Positions 11,570 through 22,686 of a stretch of DNA of 64,000 nt are shown one piece after another (position 1 is the stretch's first letter; each line of letters opens with the position of its first letter). The notes under the pieces are model-generated. The model was not told the DNA's origin. It did no database searches and saw only the letters and a program-made list of their open reading frames with translations. Where the stretch lies: the NCBI GenBank assembly GCA_022376515.1, contig WTXI01000112.1, forward strand, positions 1-64,000, read 5' to 3'. The stretch comes from Lactifluus volemus (taxonomy: Eukaryota > Basidiomycota > Agaricomycetes > Russulales > Russulaceae). A program made the translations under genes and the position numbers.

Positions 11570-12120
11570 CTGCATCGACCAAGCATCTTGATAAAACATT
11601 AAAACTGTGCGGACAATCCCGAATCCAAGGTTCGCAAAGAGCGCAATGCTAGTCGTCCCAATCCGTGCAGTCATTTATCCCATTTTGTGAGGAAGATATG
11701 GTCACGACTCGGAATCAGCTCTCCGAGCCATCAGTTCACACTGAACCTCGAAATCAGGATCCTCGCATGGGTTCTTGAAGAATAGATTGACATTGCTGAT
11801 CATGGGGAGTGCCCCGAGTCGATATCGTCATCGGCAAGCTCCAGGCCAGCAGGCGAGTGCTCCAACGGACGAGCAACTGAAGGATAGTGAATGTAAGTTC
11901 TGTTGAAAAAAATGAGATGAATCTACAGGAGGGATGGACTCGGAAATTCTACGTACTGACCTCGCCTTCCTGTCAACTTCCTATTGGTATTTCGTCGAGC
12001 TGTAGGCAATGTGGACTGGGAAGGGGTTAGGGCATGGGCTCACTTTGCATCGCGTTCCGAGTCTTCTAATGGTCAGCTCCTCGCTCGCGAAGGTCCGCGC
12101 TCTGCTTCCGCGCGTGATAT
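11570..12120 (-). pseudogene. N4: decayed NAT9-like acetyltransferase gene
   Basis: The minus strand shows the first conserved exon piece (about 12115-12060), the SWQED-region remnant (about 11990-11958), and an acceptor before ELTF-like codons (about 11910-11885). The best-preserved stretch is GALPMISNVNLFFKNP followed by CEDPDFEVQCEL (about 11825-11730), matching NAT9 MVGDVNLF...EIEVMI. ALFANLGFGIVRTV lies near 11640-11595. At least two frame breaks are visible, one just before the GALPM block. It is divergent from F4, whose ATG is 216 bp away. Confidence 0.62.
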
Positions 12121-12221
12121 GTCTATGATTCAGTACAGTATTGTAGGCTCAATGCCAAATCTGAATCGCGACCGTGACAGGCCTCAACGTGACGGTGGTG
12201 ATTGCCGCAGTGTTGACTCTC

Positions 12222-12266
12222 CGGCAAGGGCCGAGCCGGAGACCGTCTCCGGCTCGGCCCTTGCCG
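12222..12266. promoter_or_regulatory. Perfect 22-bp inverted repeat upstream of F4
   Basis: Arms 12222-12243 and 12245-12266 are exact reverse complements with a 1-nt spacer. They contain the GGCCGAGCCGGAGAC variant of the CCGAGTCGG motif found before other copies. It lies 70 bp upstream of the F4 ATG and between the N4 relic and F4. It could extrude as a cruciform or serve as a symmetric binding site; function is not known. Confidence 0.7.
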
Positions 12267-12335
12267 TGACAGCCATCCATAGCAACCGAGTACTGGTGGT
12301 ACCCATACCCGCCAGTCAACCAATTGCTTTGACCC

Positions 12336-13888
12336 ATGGATAGTCATTCCATAGGCTTAAACAGAAAAGGTGTTGTTGTACGTCACCTCAAGGGATTTTT
12401 TAAAAAAGGACCAGGTGAGACTTATCAAGTACAACCTTTGGTACAACTACAATGATTGCTAAGTTGTTGTGGTGTGGTTTAGGCCCGGTGTTCCAACGAG
12501 TCACAATCGGATCTCTCTCTGACAATGTCCTCCTAGAGATATTCGATTTCTATCTCAATTTCAACTACGACAATCCACTCATATTTATATGGGACTGGGA
12601 GACACTGGTGCACGTATGCCGAAGATGGCGATACGTCGTTTTTGCATCGCCAATTCGTCTCAATCTGCAACTTTTTTGCACGGGGGGAACACCTGTGAGG
12701 AAGCTGTTGGATGTCTGGCCAGAATTTCCTCTCGTTCTCCAATTTTATACGTTTCAATTGGTCAGCTTGAAGTCCGAAGACAATTTCGACAATCTCGTTG
12801 CCGCATTGGAGCACTGTGATCGCATACGCGAGATTATGATCACCAATCCAGCAGATTTTCTATGGAAAAAGCTTGTCACGGAAATGGACGAGCCATTTCC
12901 AGCATTAAGATCTCTGCACCTTAATTCCCGCTATGAGGAGTCTCTTCCCGATACATTCTTGAACGGATCTGCGCCGTGTCTACAAGACCTCACTTTACGT
13001 TCAATCTCATTTCCGTCCTTGCCACGACTCCTCTCATCTACAAGCGACCTCACGATTCTTGATCTTTTCAATATACCTACTTCTGGGTACATCCCCCCCG
13101 AGACAATGGCCAGATGCCTGTCTGCGTTGCCGAAGCTCAAATCCCTCTGCATTCATTTCAGGTCCCCGACACCTCAACCCAAACGAAGAATCCGACCTGT
13201 ACAGCCACCGACCCGATTTATCCTCCCCGCTCTCACAACATTGAAATTCACAGGTGTGAGCGAGTACTTGGAAGTCCTCACAGCCCAAATCGATGCCTCT
13301 ATACTTGACAACTTCGAGATACACTTCTTCCATCAGCTTGTGTTTGACATCCCCCAAATCATTCGGTTCTTTGAACACATAAAGTTGTTCAGGTCATCCA
13401 GTCTAGCCTTGGAAATCAATTCTTACGACGCCCGTATATTTTTTTCCTCAAGTACGACGCGTTACTATTCCAGGTATACTCACTGGTGGCATATCAAGTG
13501 CAAAAGGTTGGACTGGCAACTCTTTTCCCTAGCGCAAATATGCAGCCAAATTCTGCTCTTCCGCTCTAGCGTGGACTTTCTCTACATCCGATCCTGGTCA
13601 CGTCCGGATCCTAATAACAATGATCCCACGCTGTGGCTCCAACTTTTTCAATCATTTCCCTCTGTCCAGAGTCTTACGATACGTGTCGAACTGGAATCAT
13701 TGATCGCAGCTGCTTTACAAGGGCTCACGGGGGAATCAGCCGCCGAAGTATTCCCCTCACTACAAAGCCTTTCCATCTTTGGGGATCGGCCAGATGAAGC
13801 TACACAACAGGGTATACAGTCATTCATCGCAGCTCGCCAGCATGGCAGCCACCCGGTTGCCTTCTCCCGAGTGGTGAGCGTATTGTAA
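12336..13888 (+). CDS. F4: F-box/LRR-family protein (2 exons)
   Basis: Exon 1 is 12336-12414, the intron 12415-12482 (GTGAGA...TTTAG) and exon 2 is 12483-13888, giving 494 aa. The leader is MDSHSIGLNRKGVVVRHL. The F-box core reads GSLSDNVLLEIFDFY and VCRRWRYVVF. The middle is leucine-patterned (SISFPSLPRLLSS, then LPKLKSL) and the C-terminus has LTGESAAEVFPSLQSLSIFG. It pairs with F2 in sequence and in shared 3' flank. It is the intact member of that pair. The donor is GTGAGA rather than the GTAAGA seen in most copies. Substrate-adaptor function in an SCF ligase is a family-level inference. Confidence 0.9.
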
Positions 13889-15284
13889 GGTCAGTGCACC
13901 CACTGTTCTTATTACATGTCCGTCGAATTTCATTTCTTCCACTCCTTCCCTTTCCTCCTACCATCTGCCCATCATATTTCGTCTGACAGTGATTCAGCAC
14001 GTATGCCACCAACCCGTCTGGCCCGTCTTGTATTCCTCAACGTCACAACCATTTAATAATCCGCTGCAGGTTCAGTGCTATGTTACACGTGTTACAAATG
14101 TCTCTGATACCCCTTGTGTCTCTGGTTTGGTAATGACGTCATGGAGCGCCTTGCATCTCCTTGCGCTTCTTTTGACCCCATTTATTCATTTGTGTCGTTT
14201 CGGTCAGTCTCCTAGGGTCTTCAACTATTTACTATGTACCACACCCCGCGTTTCGCCTCTTTCATACCATTACACTACATTTGTGATAATCTCTGTTTGA
14301 TCTCCGTCGCTCCTTTCATTCCACAGCTCTCTGATTTTAAGTTTCCCGAGCCCCTTTCGTTCATATGCTCCCGTGCCTGTGTGCCCTCGGTGAATGTATG
14401 AAATCCAGAGTCGTCTTTGGGTTCGCCTGAGACACCTGGAAGGTCTGTGCGAAAGGACATATATTCTCTTTGTGGCTGAACAAATCGACCGCATAGTATA
14501 ATGATGGCGTTGTGATGACCTTTATCCTGCGACCAGACGGAAGTTCGGTTCCAGCTCAGGGCCACCGGCCGCGCGAGCGCAACGCGGAAGGGGTTGAAAA
14601 TAGCACATGGTGGGTGTGTTGTTGTGTGCTTCTGCCAGAAGATTGCACCCCGCTCACACACAAGGGTACCTCATATATGCGGGTTGTGCTCTAGGAATGT
14701 GCGTACCTTCCGGTCACCAAATCTTCCCTTGGCATCACACCCAGTATTTCCACCTCCGGTACCTTCTCAGTGGCGAAGGTCAACAGCTGTGGTCGATCGT
14801 GCGAAAGTCATACTGTGTATGTGCATCACCACATTAACGACGCCGTCCGAGGGTGCGGACAGCAGGTGGTACTGACGAGCTTATTTCTAATCACTTCTGT
14901 TTTATGAATCGAGGCCAGAAATGACTAGGAGATTGTACTGTACATCGTCTGTCAACACATCTACAACTCCAAAATATAGGTTAAGCAGCAATTCTAAACA
15001 TACTTCATCAAACGGTCATGTCACATGAAGGCAGCTTGCTCAAACTTTGTTTAGTAAAGGCACGCTCCGCCGACTCCTAGTCAGACGTCACTGAGTCCGT
15101 GACAGTATGTCCGTAGACTTCGCGGACCCAAGAACAATCTCTACTAACATTGCGTACACGACTCCAAGTCTTGTACCACCTATACACGTACAGTATGGTG
15201 AGAGGGGATGGTACACGGCAGCGAAGAAGAAGAGAGGTACAACAAAGATAGACTGTGTGTGGTCTACCCCGGGCCGTGCGTCGA
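13889..15284. other. Spacer: 3' flank of F4
   Basis: The first kilobase is the duplicate of the F2 3' flank. 14880-15284 has no feature I can support; open frames there are short and lack recognisable motifs. Confidence 0.5.
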
Positions 15285-15610
15285 CGACCCGCATCTCGAT
15301 TTGGTCAAAGATAGAAACCATGCGGACAATCCCGAATTCAAGGCTCGAAAAAGAGCGCGATGTCGTGCGTGTCACGGTTGGCCGTGCCGATGCGTGTGTG
15401 CTCCTTTCTGACAACCAAACGCTACAGTAATCACGAACCGGTTATCACCTCGCACTCGACTTCAAACTCGGGATCCTCACGCTTGGGCCTTGATCATATT
15501 AACATTTCCGAGCATGGGGGAGCGCTCTGATATTCTCAGGCTCAATTTTGAGCGTGAGGCTAACGTGTGAAGGCTCACTGGGAGTAAACGTGCGAGGATA
15601 ATGAATCCAT
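15285..15610 (-). pseudogene. N5: decayed NAT9-like acetyltransferase gene (3' part)
   Basis: The minus strand carries an ELTF/SEPSH-type piece (about 15605-15560), IRALPHA-like codons with broken MIGDVNL (about 15540-15500), the FEVECE region (about 15475-15450), and FSSLEFGIVRMVSIFDQ followed by IEMRVVDA (about 15360-15288). The first exons present in N2, N4 and N14 are missing; the relic ends about 70 bp before the F5 start. Several stops and shifts are present. Confidence 0.58.
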
Positions 15611-15683
15611 GATCGGCAGAGGCCGAGTCGGAGACTGAATCACCCTTTTATCATGATGCCGCATGCCCGCTTGAAGCGATCAA

Positions 15684-17283
15684 ATGGATAACCATTCCGT
15701 AGATTCCGACAGCATAAACATTGTTGTACTCCAACTGAAAGACTCGAAGATTCAACAAGAGCCAGGTAAGACTCGTCAGGAACAACCATAACGATTGCTG
15801 AGTTGTGTTGTATGGTGCAGGCCAGGTGTCCCAACGAGCAACAATCGGATCGCTCCCCGATAATGTCCTCCTAGATATATTCGAATCTCATCACATTGGC
15901 ATCAAAACAGGTGGACCTAAATTTCAATGGGACTGGGAGACGCTGGTTCACGTATGTCAACGATGGCGATACCTCATTTTTGAATCACCAATCCGTCTCA
16001 ATCTCCAACTTTATTTCACGGAACTTTCTCCTGTGACGGAACTGTTGGATGTCTGGCCACCGTTTCCTTTCGTTATCAACTTCACTTACGATGGTGAAGA
16101 CGACAGCATTGACAACCTCTTTGCCGCGTTGGAGTATACTGATCGTGTACGCAAAATTGATATCACCAGCACAATGGATTTTCTATGGGAAGAAATTGTC
16201 ATGGCAATGGAGGATTCGGAACCATTTCCAGAATTGAGATCTCTTTCTTTTGATTCAGTTTGTGCAAAGGTTGATCTTCCCGCTACGTTCTTGAACGGAT
16301 CCGCATCGTGTCTACAAGATCTCACTTTGCGCTCGATCTCATTTCCGTCCTTACCACGACTCCTCACGTCTACAAGCGACCTCACATCTCTTCATCTTGA
16401 CAATGTACCTGATTCTGGGTACATCCGCCCCGATAAAATGGCAAGATGCCTGTCTGCATTGCCAAAGCTCAAATCCCTTTCCATTATTTTCGATCCCTCC
16501 CAACGACACTTTAACAGGCCTCATTCCCAACAACGTAACAGACCTGTTTCATCACAGACCCGGTCTGTTCTCCCTGCTCTCATTTTCTTAGAATTTTCGG
16601 GTGCCATGGAGTACCTGGAAGTCCTAGTGACCCAAATCGATGCCCCTCTACTGAACCGGTTCAAGATAACATTCCTGTACGAGCCTGACTACGACCATCT
16701 GCTCGACCTCTACCCTGAGCCTGAGCTTTCCTTTGACATTCCCCAAATCGTTCGGTTTTTTGGTCACCTAGAACGGTTTAGGCCATCCATTCTGACCTTG
16801 GGGCTCCAAACCCGTTCTGGCGCCTCTCTCCATCTTTCCTCAAATACGACATCTCATTCCGCGAGTCCTCACTCAGGCTCGTGGAATATCCAGTGCAAAA
16901 GTTTGGATCGTCAAGTCATCGCTGTGACACAGATATGCAGCCAGATTTCGCCCTGCTCTAGCGTACAGTCGCTCATCATCGAATCCGGAAGATACCGGTC
17001 GTTATATTCCGACGACACTGACACGGACTCGGATCCCACGATATGGCTTCAACTTTTTCATTCATTTCCCTCTGTCCAGAGTCTTCAGATATCAGACAAG
17101 CTCGAACCGTTTATCGCAGTTGCGCTACAAGGGCTCACGGCAGAATCAGCCGCCGAAGTATTCCCTTCGCTCCACAGCCTTTCCGTTGTTGGTAAAAAGT
17201 CAGATGAAGCTGCACAGCAAGGCATACAATCATTCATCATAGCTCGCCAGCAGAGCAGCCACCCTGTAGCCCTCTCACTGTAG
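15684..17283 (+). CDS. F5: F-box/LRR-family protein (2 exons)
   Basis: Exon 1 is 15684-15765 (MDNHSVDSDS...), the intron 15766-15820 (GTAAGA...GTGCAG) and exon 2 is 15821-17283, giving 514 aa. The F-box reads SLPDNVLLDIFESH, then WDWETLVHVCQRWRYLIFES. It is a subgroup A member with F8 and F10, marked by FESHHI/FESYQV after the F-box, insertions of acidic/proline-rich residues around LYPEPELSFDIP, and the tail KKSDEAAQQGIQSFIIARQ. The CCGAGTCGG motif is at 15623-15631. No membrane segment or signal peptide is seen, so it is probably cytosolic or nuclear. Confidence 0.9.
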
Positions 17284-18679
17284 ATGAAGATACCCGAGTC
17301 GTAAGGTCGGTGCAGCCATCGCCCTTGGAACCATCCATCCCCATTTGCATCCTTCAGTTAAACCCGTTTCAAGTTCGACCATCTGTCCTCGTCTTCTACT
17401 ACTCGGCAATGTCACATCAGTTTTCTTTAGCCCATGAGTCTCGGCTTCATGTTTCATTAACGATTCCAGTGAATCCCCCTGTATCTCTCACCTGTCTCCT
17501 TGTCTCACACCTCGCGCCACGTTTCAACTCTCATTCCGCATCCCTACATACCTTTCCTTGCGACTCAACTCGCACACCCCTTTTTACTGACGCTTTAACT
17601 TCAGACTTCATCCTCTATGTTGATCGCATCATCTTTGCATCCGTACTGCATGTGTAACTATCCGTACATACGAATTTGAGATGTATCTCAGGCTCCCGTG
17701 CTCCCCATGTGATACATGTGATGTTCAGAGTCAAGTCATCTTTAGATTTTCTTGAAAATGTGGGCTCACCTCAAAAGTTCACCGTGACTCGAATTTATGC
17801 TAACCATCGCGTGGTCACAGTACACATGGAAGTACTCTACGACAGCAAAAGCATCTGATAAATGGGTGAGATTGCAAGAATCTAGGGCGATGGCGTACAG
17901 TTGTAATTGGATAGTTCATTCTGACGACTTGTTTCTTCCGCTGATCGTCGCTTTTCAGCATCCAGCTTTGAACGATTTTCCGGAAAAAGGATGACGGCAG
18001 GATTTTGGTAAGGTACATTGAAGCCGCGTTTCCTCCCTCTCCGGTTTCTTCACCTCAGATGCGCTGCGTGGATCATTTTGCTGTGACTCATTCGTACATG
18101 CCTCGTCCAATAACAACATTGCTTGATCCAATCAGGCTTGCGGCGACTCGGAAAGGGTATGACCGCCTGCAGCATATATCCATGTGTATCCTCGTGGTGT
18201 TCCATGTGAGAGTGGGACGCTAAAAAGCTTTGATTTGCGCTGTCTCACGTCCAATTCCATCCACTAATAAGATAAGAATCATTAGGCTCGACGACGATAT
18301 AGCGTGCCAACAGCCGAGTGACACACCTAGGAAACATAATTAGACAGATATTTCGACAGCACGTCCTTGAACTAGACGGGCCGACTCTCCATGGACGCCC
18401 GCGCACCTTCCGCGGCGTCCCCGCGCGAGCCCAAGTCGGAAATCCCACTGGCACGGGAGTCAAGTATGTGCTGTCCCTCGATGCTATCGGCGTCACGATA
18501 GAACTGCGCCTTTGTCCACGCGACGCCACGTAGTCGCCCTGAGCTCGTGTGCCTATCTGCAACGAAAGTACGGACAGTCTGGGATCACACCATTGGGAAC
18601 TAGGATGACGTTCGAGACTCCGAGTAGACGATTGCTGTGCGCGCTTTGAATCGGAGCATCGCATCTCCGGACACCAAGG
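17284..18679. other. Spacer between F5 and F6, duplicated as 27349-28620
   Basis: The sequence resembles the F8-F9 spacer over most of its length, for example 18055-18190 against 28410-28560. This shows F5-F6 and F8-F9 are copies of one two-gene block. No gene and no clear NAT9-like relic is seen. Confidence 0.6.
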
Positions 18680-18702
18680 CCGAGTCGGGGAGACCGACTC
18701 GG
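18680..18702. promoter_or_regulatory. CCGAGTCGG inverted repeat upstream of F6
   Basis: CCGAGTCGG at 18680-18688 and its reverse complement CCGACTCGG at 18694-18702 flank a 5-nt loop, about 80-100 bp before the F6 ATG. Single copies of the motif occur at similar distances before F5, F8, F10 and F13. Confidence 0.55.
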
Positions 18703-18781
18703 AGTCATCCGGAACATGTCATTTGTCTTTCTGGTGCCAGTGCCAGTTGCATTACTCCGCTAGTTAACCTCTCTGGTGCAA

Positions 18782-20296
18782 ATGGATGGTCATTCCAAAG
18801 GCTCAAACAGCACAAACATTGTTGCACATCAACGGAAGGAATTGCTGATTCAACAAGGACCGGGTAAGACTCATTAATAAAATTAACCATAATTATTGCT
18901 GAGTTGAGTTGTATGGCGTAGGCCAGGTGTCTCATAGGAACGAGTAACAATCGGATCACTCCCCGACGAGGTTCTTCTAGAGATACTCTATTTTTATCAA
19001 ATTTTCATCAACAAACATCCACGTGAAGATCCATGGAGTTGGGAGAAGTTGGTGCATGTATCCCGAAGATGGCGGTACGTCATTTTTGAATCGCCAATTT
19101 ATCTCGACCTGCAGCTTTTTTGCACCCAGAAATCACCTGTGAGGAAGTTCTTGGGTGTCCGGCCATCGTTTCCTCTCGTCATCCTATTCCAGGTGATCGC
19201 GTACGCCATCGGATTCTGTATGGGAACAAATTGTCACCGTGATGGAGGAGCCCTTCCCGGAATTATTAAGAAGAAACTCTTCGGCTTGTGACAACTGATA
19301 GGACGTCGAACTTTCTCATCCCCAATACTTTCTTGGACGGGTCCGCCCATCCGATGCGCCACGCGATGACCTTGTACAGTTACAGTATGCGGAGCACCCC
19401 ACGGTTACGATCCCTCCATTTTTCAAGAATTTCGTATCCGGCATTGCCAAAGCTCCTCGGGACGGCAACTGACCTTACAACTCTTTCTCTCAACGCCATA
19501 CCAAGCACTACATACGTTCGACCCGAGGTCTTGGCTTTATTTCTGTTTGGGTTGACAACGCTCGAAGACTTGATCATCTCATTCGAATCCCCGAAACCCC
19601 AACCCGGACGAAGAAACCGACTTCTGCCTCCCAAAACGCGCACCGTCCTTCCCGCTCTCACCTCGTTGTCCTATATCGAATCCTCGCCGCCCGAATCGAT
19701 GCCCCCAGACTCAATTACTTCCGGATAGTCTTCTTCAATAAACTGGAATTTGACGTTCCTCACAGTGTCATACCATTTGGCTCATCAGTGACCTAGAGTG
19801 GTTCAAGCTAGTGACCAGTTCATCCATTCAATTCCATCAGACGAGCATCGACATTTTCTTTACCCCAGATCCACAGAGGTGGCCTTATCCCAGTATCAGG
19901 GCTGCACCTACCTTGAAAATCTTGTGCAAAAGGTTAGACTGGCAAGTCTATTCCGCAATGAAGATATGCGACCGCATCTGAACCCTCCGCACCAGAGTGG
20001 AGGGACTTGACATCAAGTGCCCCGATCTGTGGGAAAATCCCTTCTCCTCTTCCGGACGACATGATCCCCGTAATCATATGGCTCCAACATTTCCTTCGGT
20101 GCAGAGGTTTAAAATACCGGAAAAGCTGCCCGCCATCGCAGCCGTGTTACAATGCTCCATCGAAAGGTCGGCCGGCGATGTATTCCCAAAGCCAGAAACC
20201 ATTTCTATCGCATACAGTCATTTGTCATCACTCGGATCACCTTGTAGCAATGTAGCTGTCGATCACCTCCTGGTCGCGGATATAATGCGGTGCTGA
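18782..20296 (+). pseudogene. F6: F-box/LRR-family pseudogene
   Basis: Exon 1 (18782-18863) and intron (18864-18921) are intact. Exon 2 has lost one G in the AGGGAACG seen in F7, F9 and F11, giving a stop at 18945-18947. A larger deletion joins VILFQ directly to a VIAYAIG-like remnant of the DRIRQI region (about 19195). The remainder (IPNTFLDGSAHP, LTTLSLNAIP, RRNRLLPPKTRTVLPALTSL) is still recognisable but in several frames and strongly diverged. It ends without the conserved C-terminal block being readable. It belongs to the SHRERV subgroup. It is the most decayed copy, and a CFEM gene on the other strand follows. Confidence 0.85.
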
Positions 20297-20842
20297 ACAA
20301 TTGCGGGCTACCTTTGGAACCACACCCATTCCTTTTCCTCCTTTCACCCACTTGTCCTCATCCCCTTACCTCTTGTGCCTTTATCCTTGACTGGTACCTC
20401 TATCACCACTGTCCTCTTCCGCACTGCACAACTCCTCCCTGTTACCTTCATGTCTTTTGAGTTTGGAGTTTCATTAGTGACTCTAGCGTGTTCTCAGTCG
20501 GTTTACATCATCTCTTCCTGCATTCCACCTCCGTTCGTGACACATGCCCCTTTCTTTCTCTTCTCTATATCCTGCTCCGCATGGAGAGAAATGTTCACTC
20601 GAGTTTGAGGGCACAGCCCTCAGGGGAGCATCATAGTCACGTCTTTACATGCTCAAACCCAAATTGTCTTAAAAAAGCCATGTCAACTCTTCCTGGTACT
20701 GCTATCACCATGGCACCGAGCAACCCATATCCTCCATGATCTAGTCTAGTTATAGCATAATATCGGCACCGGTGATGAAAAATGGCAACTGCCCAAAGAG
20801 AGTAGCACCACCCTTGGGTTTGGAGGTGGGAAAGCAGGCACA
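20297..20842. other. Spacer between F6 and the CFEM gene
   Basis: No recognisable gene or repeat. Part of it is presumably the CFEM 3' UTR, which is read leftward. Confidence 0.4.
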
Positions 20843-21249
20843 TCAGCTGCTGGAGGGCGTGGCGGAAGCTGATAAGAGGTGCATCAGATGCACGAGTTGG
20901 AAAAGGGTTGGGAAGAGATGCATACTAGTAGTAGTACTACCACACATTGACTGTTGGAATTGAAAAGCGGTTTGCAGGTCTTGGGTTGTGCACTGGATCT
21001 CAAGGCAACTGACGGCTGCATTCTGGAAGTCTGCATTGGTGCAGATGCATCCCGTGTCTTGGCTGTCAAAGGAACAGAATCAGAGCGAGAAAACTTGAAC
21101 CAATGAGGGATACGGCACATAGTGGTGCAAGGAGTTCCGGTAGCAGCACTGGTCAAGCAATTGAGTATACAAGGATTGAGGTCTTGGGCTGACACTCCAA
21201 TGAGGGCAACTGCCAAGGTAAGGAAAATGTGGAAAGGATTGGCGAGCAT
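20843..21249 (-). CDS. CFEM-domain secreted protein (2 exons)
   Basis: Exon 1 runs 21249-21119: MLANPFHIFLTLAVALIGVSA is a classic signal peptide, and then come LNPCILNCLTS and TPCTT. An intron 21118-21063 (GTGCCG, CTGAT branch-like sequence, TTTGACAG) removes 56 nt. Exon 2 opens with QDTGCICTNADFQNAAVSC and continues with LEIQC and FQQSMCG. The spliced product has eight cysteines with the CFEM spacing (C-x3-C, a third Cys, C-x-C, then C, C, C), which reading straight through hides. CFEM proteins bind heme/iron or sit at the cell surface by GPI anchor. The 3' end is uncertain: without a second intron the stop is at 20845-20843, while a GTATGC...ATCAG intron or a longer Pro-rich tail is also possible. 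No clear GPI signal is seen. Confidence 0.8.
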
Positions 21250-21408
21250 AGTCGTAGTTTGGGGGGTATAAAGTAGGGGTCAGGCCCGGGAGAGCGGACT
21301 GGTTGACCTCCATTCTTGAATGTCAACTTCCCCAGACATTTTGAAATTTTTTCGCTTCGCACGCGTGGCACACGAACTAAGCCTTATTTATTTTTATTTA
21401 TTTCTAAA

Positions 21409-21860
21409 ATAGACCATCCAAACACCGCTACTATGTGACAAAACCGTGACTTTGACAAGAAAATGTGCACCACATCCACAATTTGAATTTTTTGTCAAAT
21501 CGGCTACCTAGCAATCATAGATATCTCAATTGCGAATAGATCCTAGGTTTTAGAATTTATTTTCATGCCGAAATTTGTCCCAAAACCCAATGCTGAAAGG
21601 GTGGAATTTGTGCATGGCTACACAAGTCACAGGGCGTCACCAAGGGCGTCACACGTAGCAGTATCTGCCACGAAAATATGCATAGCTACTTTTTCTCACT
21701 AAATTTGGCAATTCTAAAACCTAGGATCTATTCACAATTGAGATATCTATGATCACTAGGTAGCTGATTTGACAAAAAATCCAAATTGTGGATGTGGTGC
21801 ACATTTTTTTGTCAAAGTCACAGTTTTGTCACATAGTAGTGGTGTTTGGATGCGGTCTAT
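21409..21860. mobile_element. Foldback/MITE-like element with ~150-bp terminal inverted repeats
   Basis: The left arm 21409-21557 and right arm 21711-21860 are reverse complements with roughly 90 percent identity by eye, starting ATAGACC and ending GGTCTAT. The ~150-bp centre has no coding capacity. There is no transposase, so it is a non-autonomous element. It starts 160 bp upstream of the CFEM start codon and could contribute to that promoter. No convincing target duplication was found at the borders as I set them. Confidence 0.8.
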
Positions 21861-22239
21861 CTTATCAATTCGGCTTGGACGTGCGTGTCAAATGCCCTAG
21901 GGGGGTTCATGAGGGCTGTTGATGATGTAGCGACGGGGCTCTGGACGGATATCTTCGTTGTGGAGTGAAGGTTTCGAGGATACTGTAGTACGAACCTCGT
22001 CATCAGAGAGCTCGGTCACAAACCGGTCGTTGTCCCGTTACTCTACATTGTTGGGATGCCCTTATGTGCACGCTTTGTTTGACTGCTGATTGCCTTTTAG
22101 TCGTTCTTTGACCCGCAGTCCAGCTGAATGAACTAGTTTGACTAGACTGGCATTGGGCGTGTGTAACTTTGGCGATGAATGCAGTTGACTGTGTAACATG
22201 TAACCCGGTTCGAAGCCAGTAGTGTGAGGACGTGTGAAG
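21861..22239. other. Spacer between MITE and N7
   Basis: A block at about 22150-22240 recurs at 29065-29150, ahead of N9 (shared GTGTGTAACTT and GATGAATG...CTGTGTAA). It is part of the duplicated unit. Otherwise nothing is recognised. Confidence 0.45.
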
Positions 22240-22455
22240 GCAATTGAATGAATGTAAGTTCTGCAAAAAAAGAAAGATGAGGCAGCTATCAGGAGAGATG
22301 AAATTACTGCAAACGGTCCTCGTCTTCCTGTCAACTCCCCACTCACATCCCACCTGAGGGACTCACGTTGCATCGCATACTCTTCCGAGTCTGGTGTCAG
22401 CTCCTCACTTACGGTTAGCTCGCGAGTTCCACGCTCCGCGTCCATTGAATGATAT
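22240..22455 (-). pseudogene. N7: 5' part of a NAT9-like acetyltransferase gene, decayed
   Basis: The minus strand reads TRELTVSEELTPDSEEYAMQ (about 22430-22375), then a GTGAGT donor. GGAGTTGACAGGAAGACGAGG (SWQED-type) lies at about 22350-22325. A pyrimidine-rich TTTTTTTGCAG follows, ahead of AACTTACATTC (about 22270-22245). This matches NAT9 LTASEPLTLEQEYAMQ-CSWQED-KCTFIVL with two introns at the junctions. The GNAT core exons are absent. It is divergent from F7. Confidence 0.6.
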
Positions 22456-22686
22456 GTCTGTGATCACGCCAAGTGGCAAGGCCTAAATCGGATCACCCCA
22501 GGAAATATACAGTCATTCGCCAAAACTGCATACACCGTTCGAAAACTGGGAGTTCTGGGACGATGTGTCACCGACTCGGATGAAATCGGAGGAAGATCGG
22601 CATCGCTTCTCCCGCGGCCGGGACCGACCGAGTCATCCGAACATGCTAGCAGCGTTCGCCAGTCAACCTCTTTCTCTTTGGTTCGA

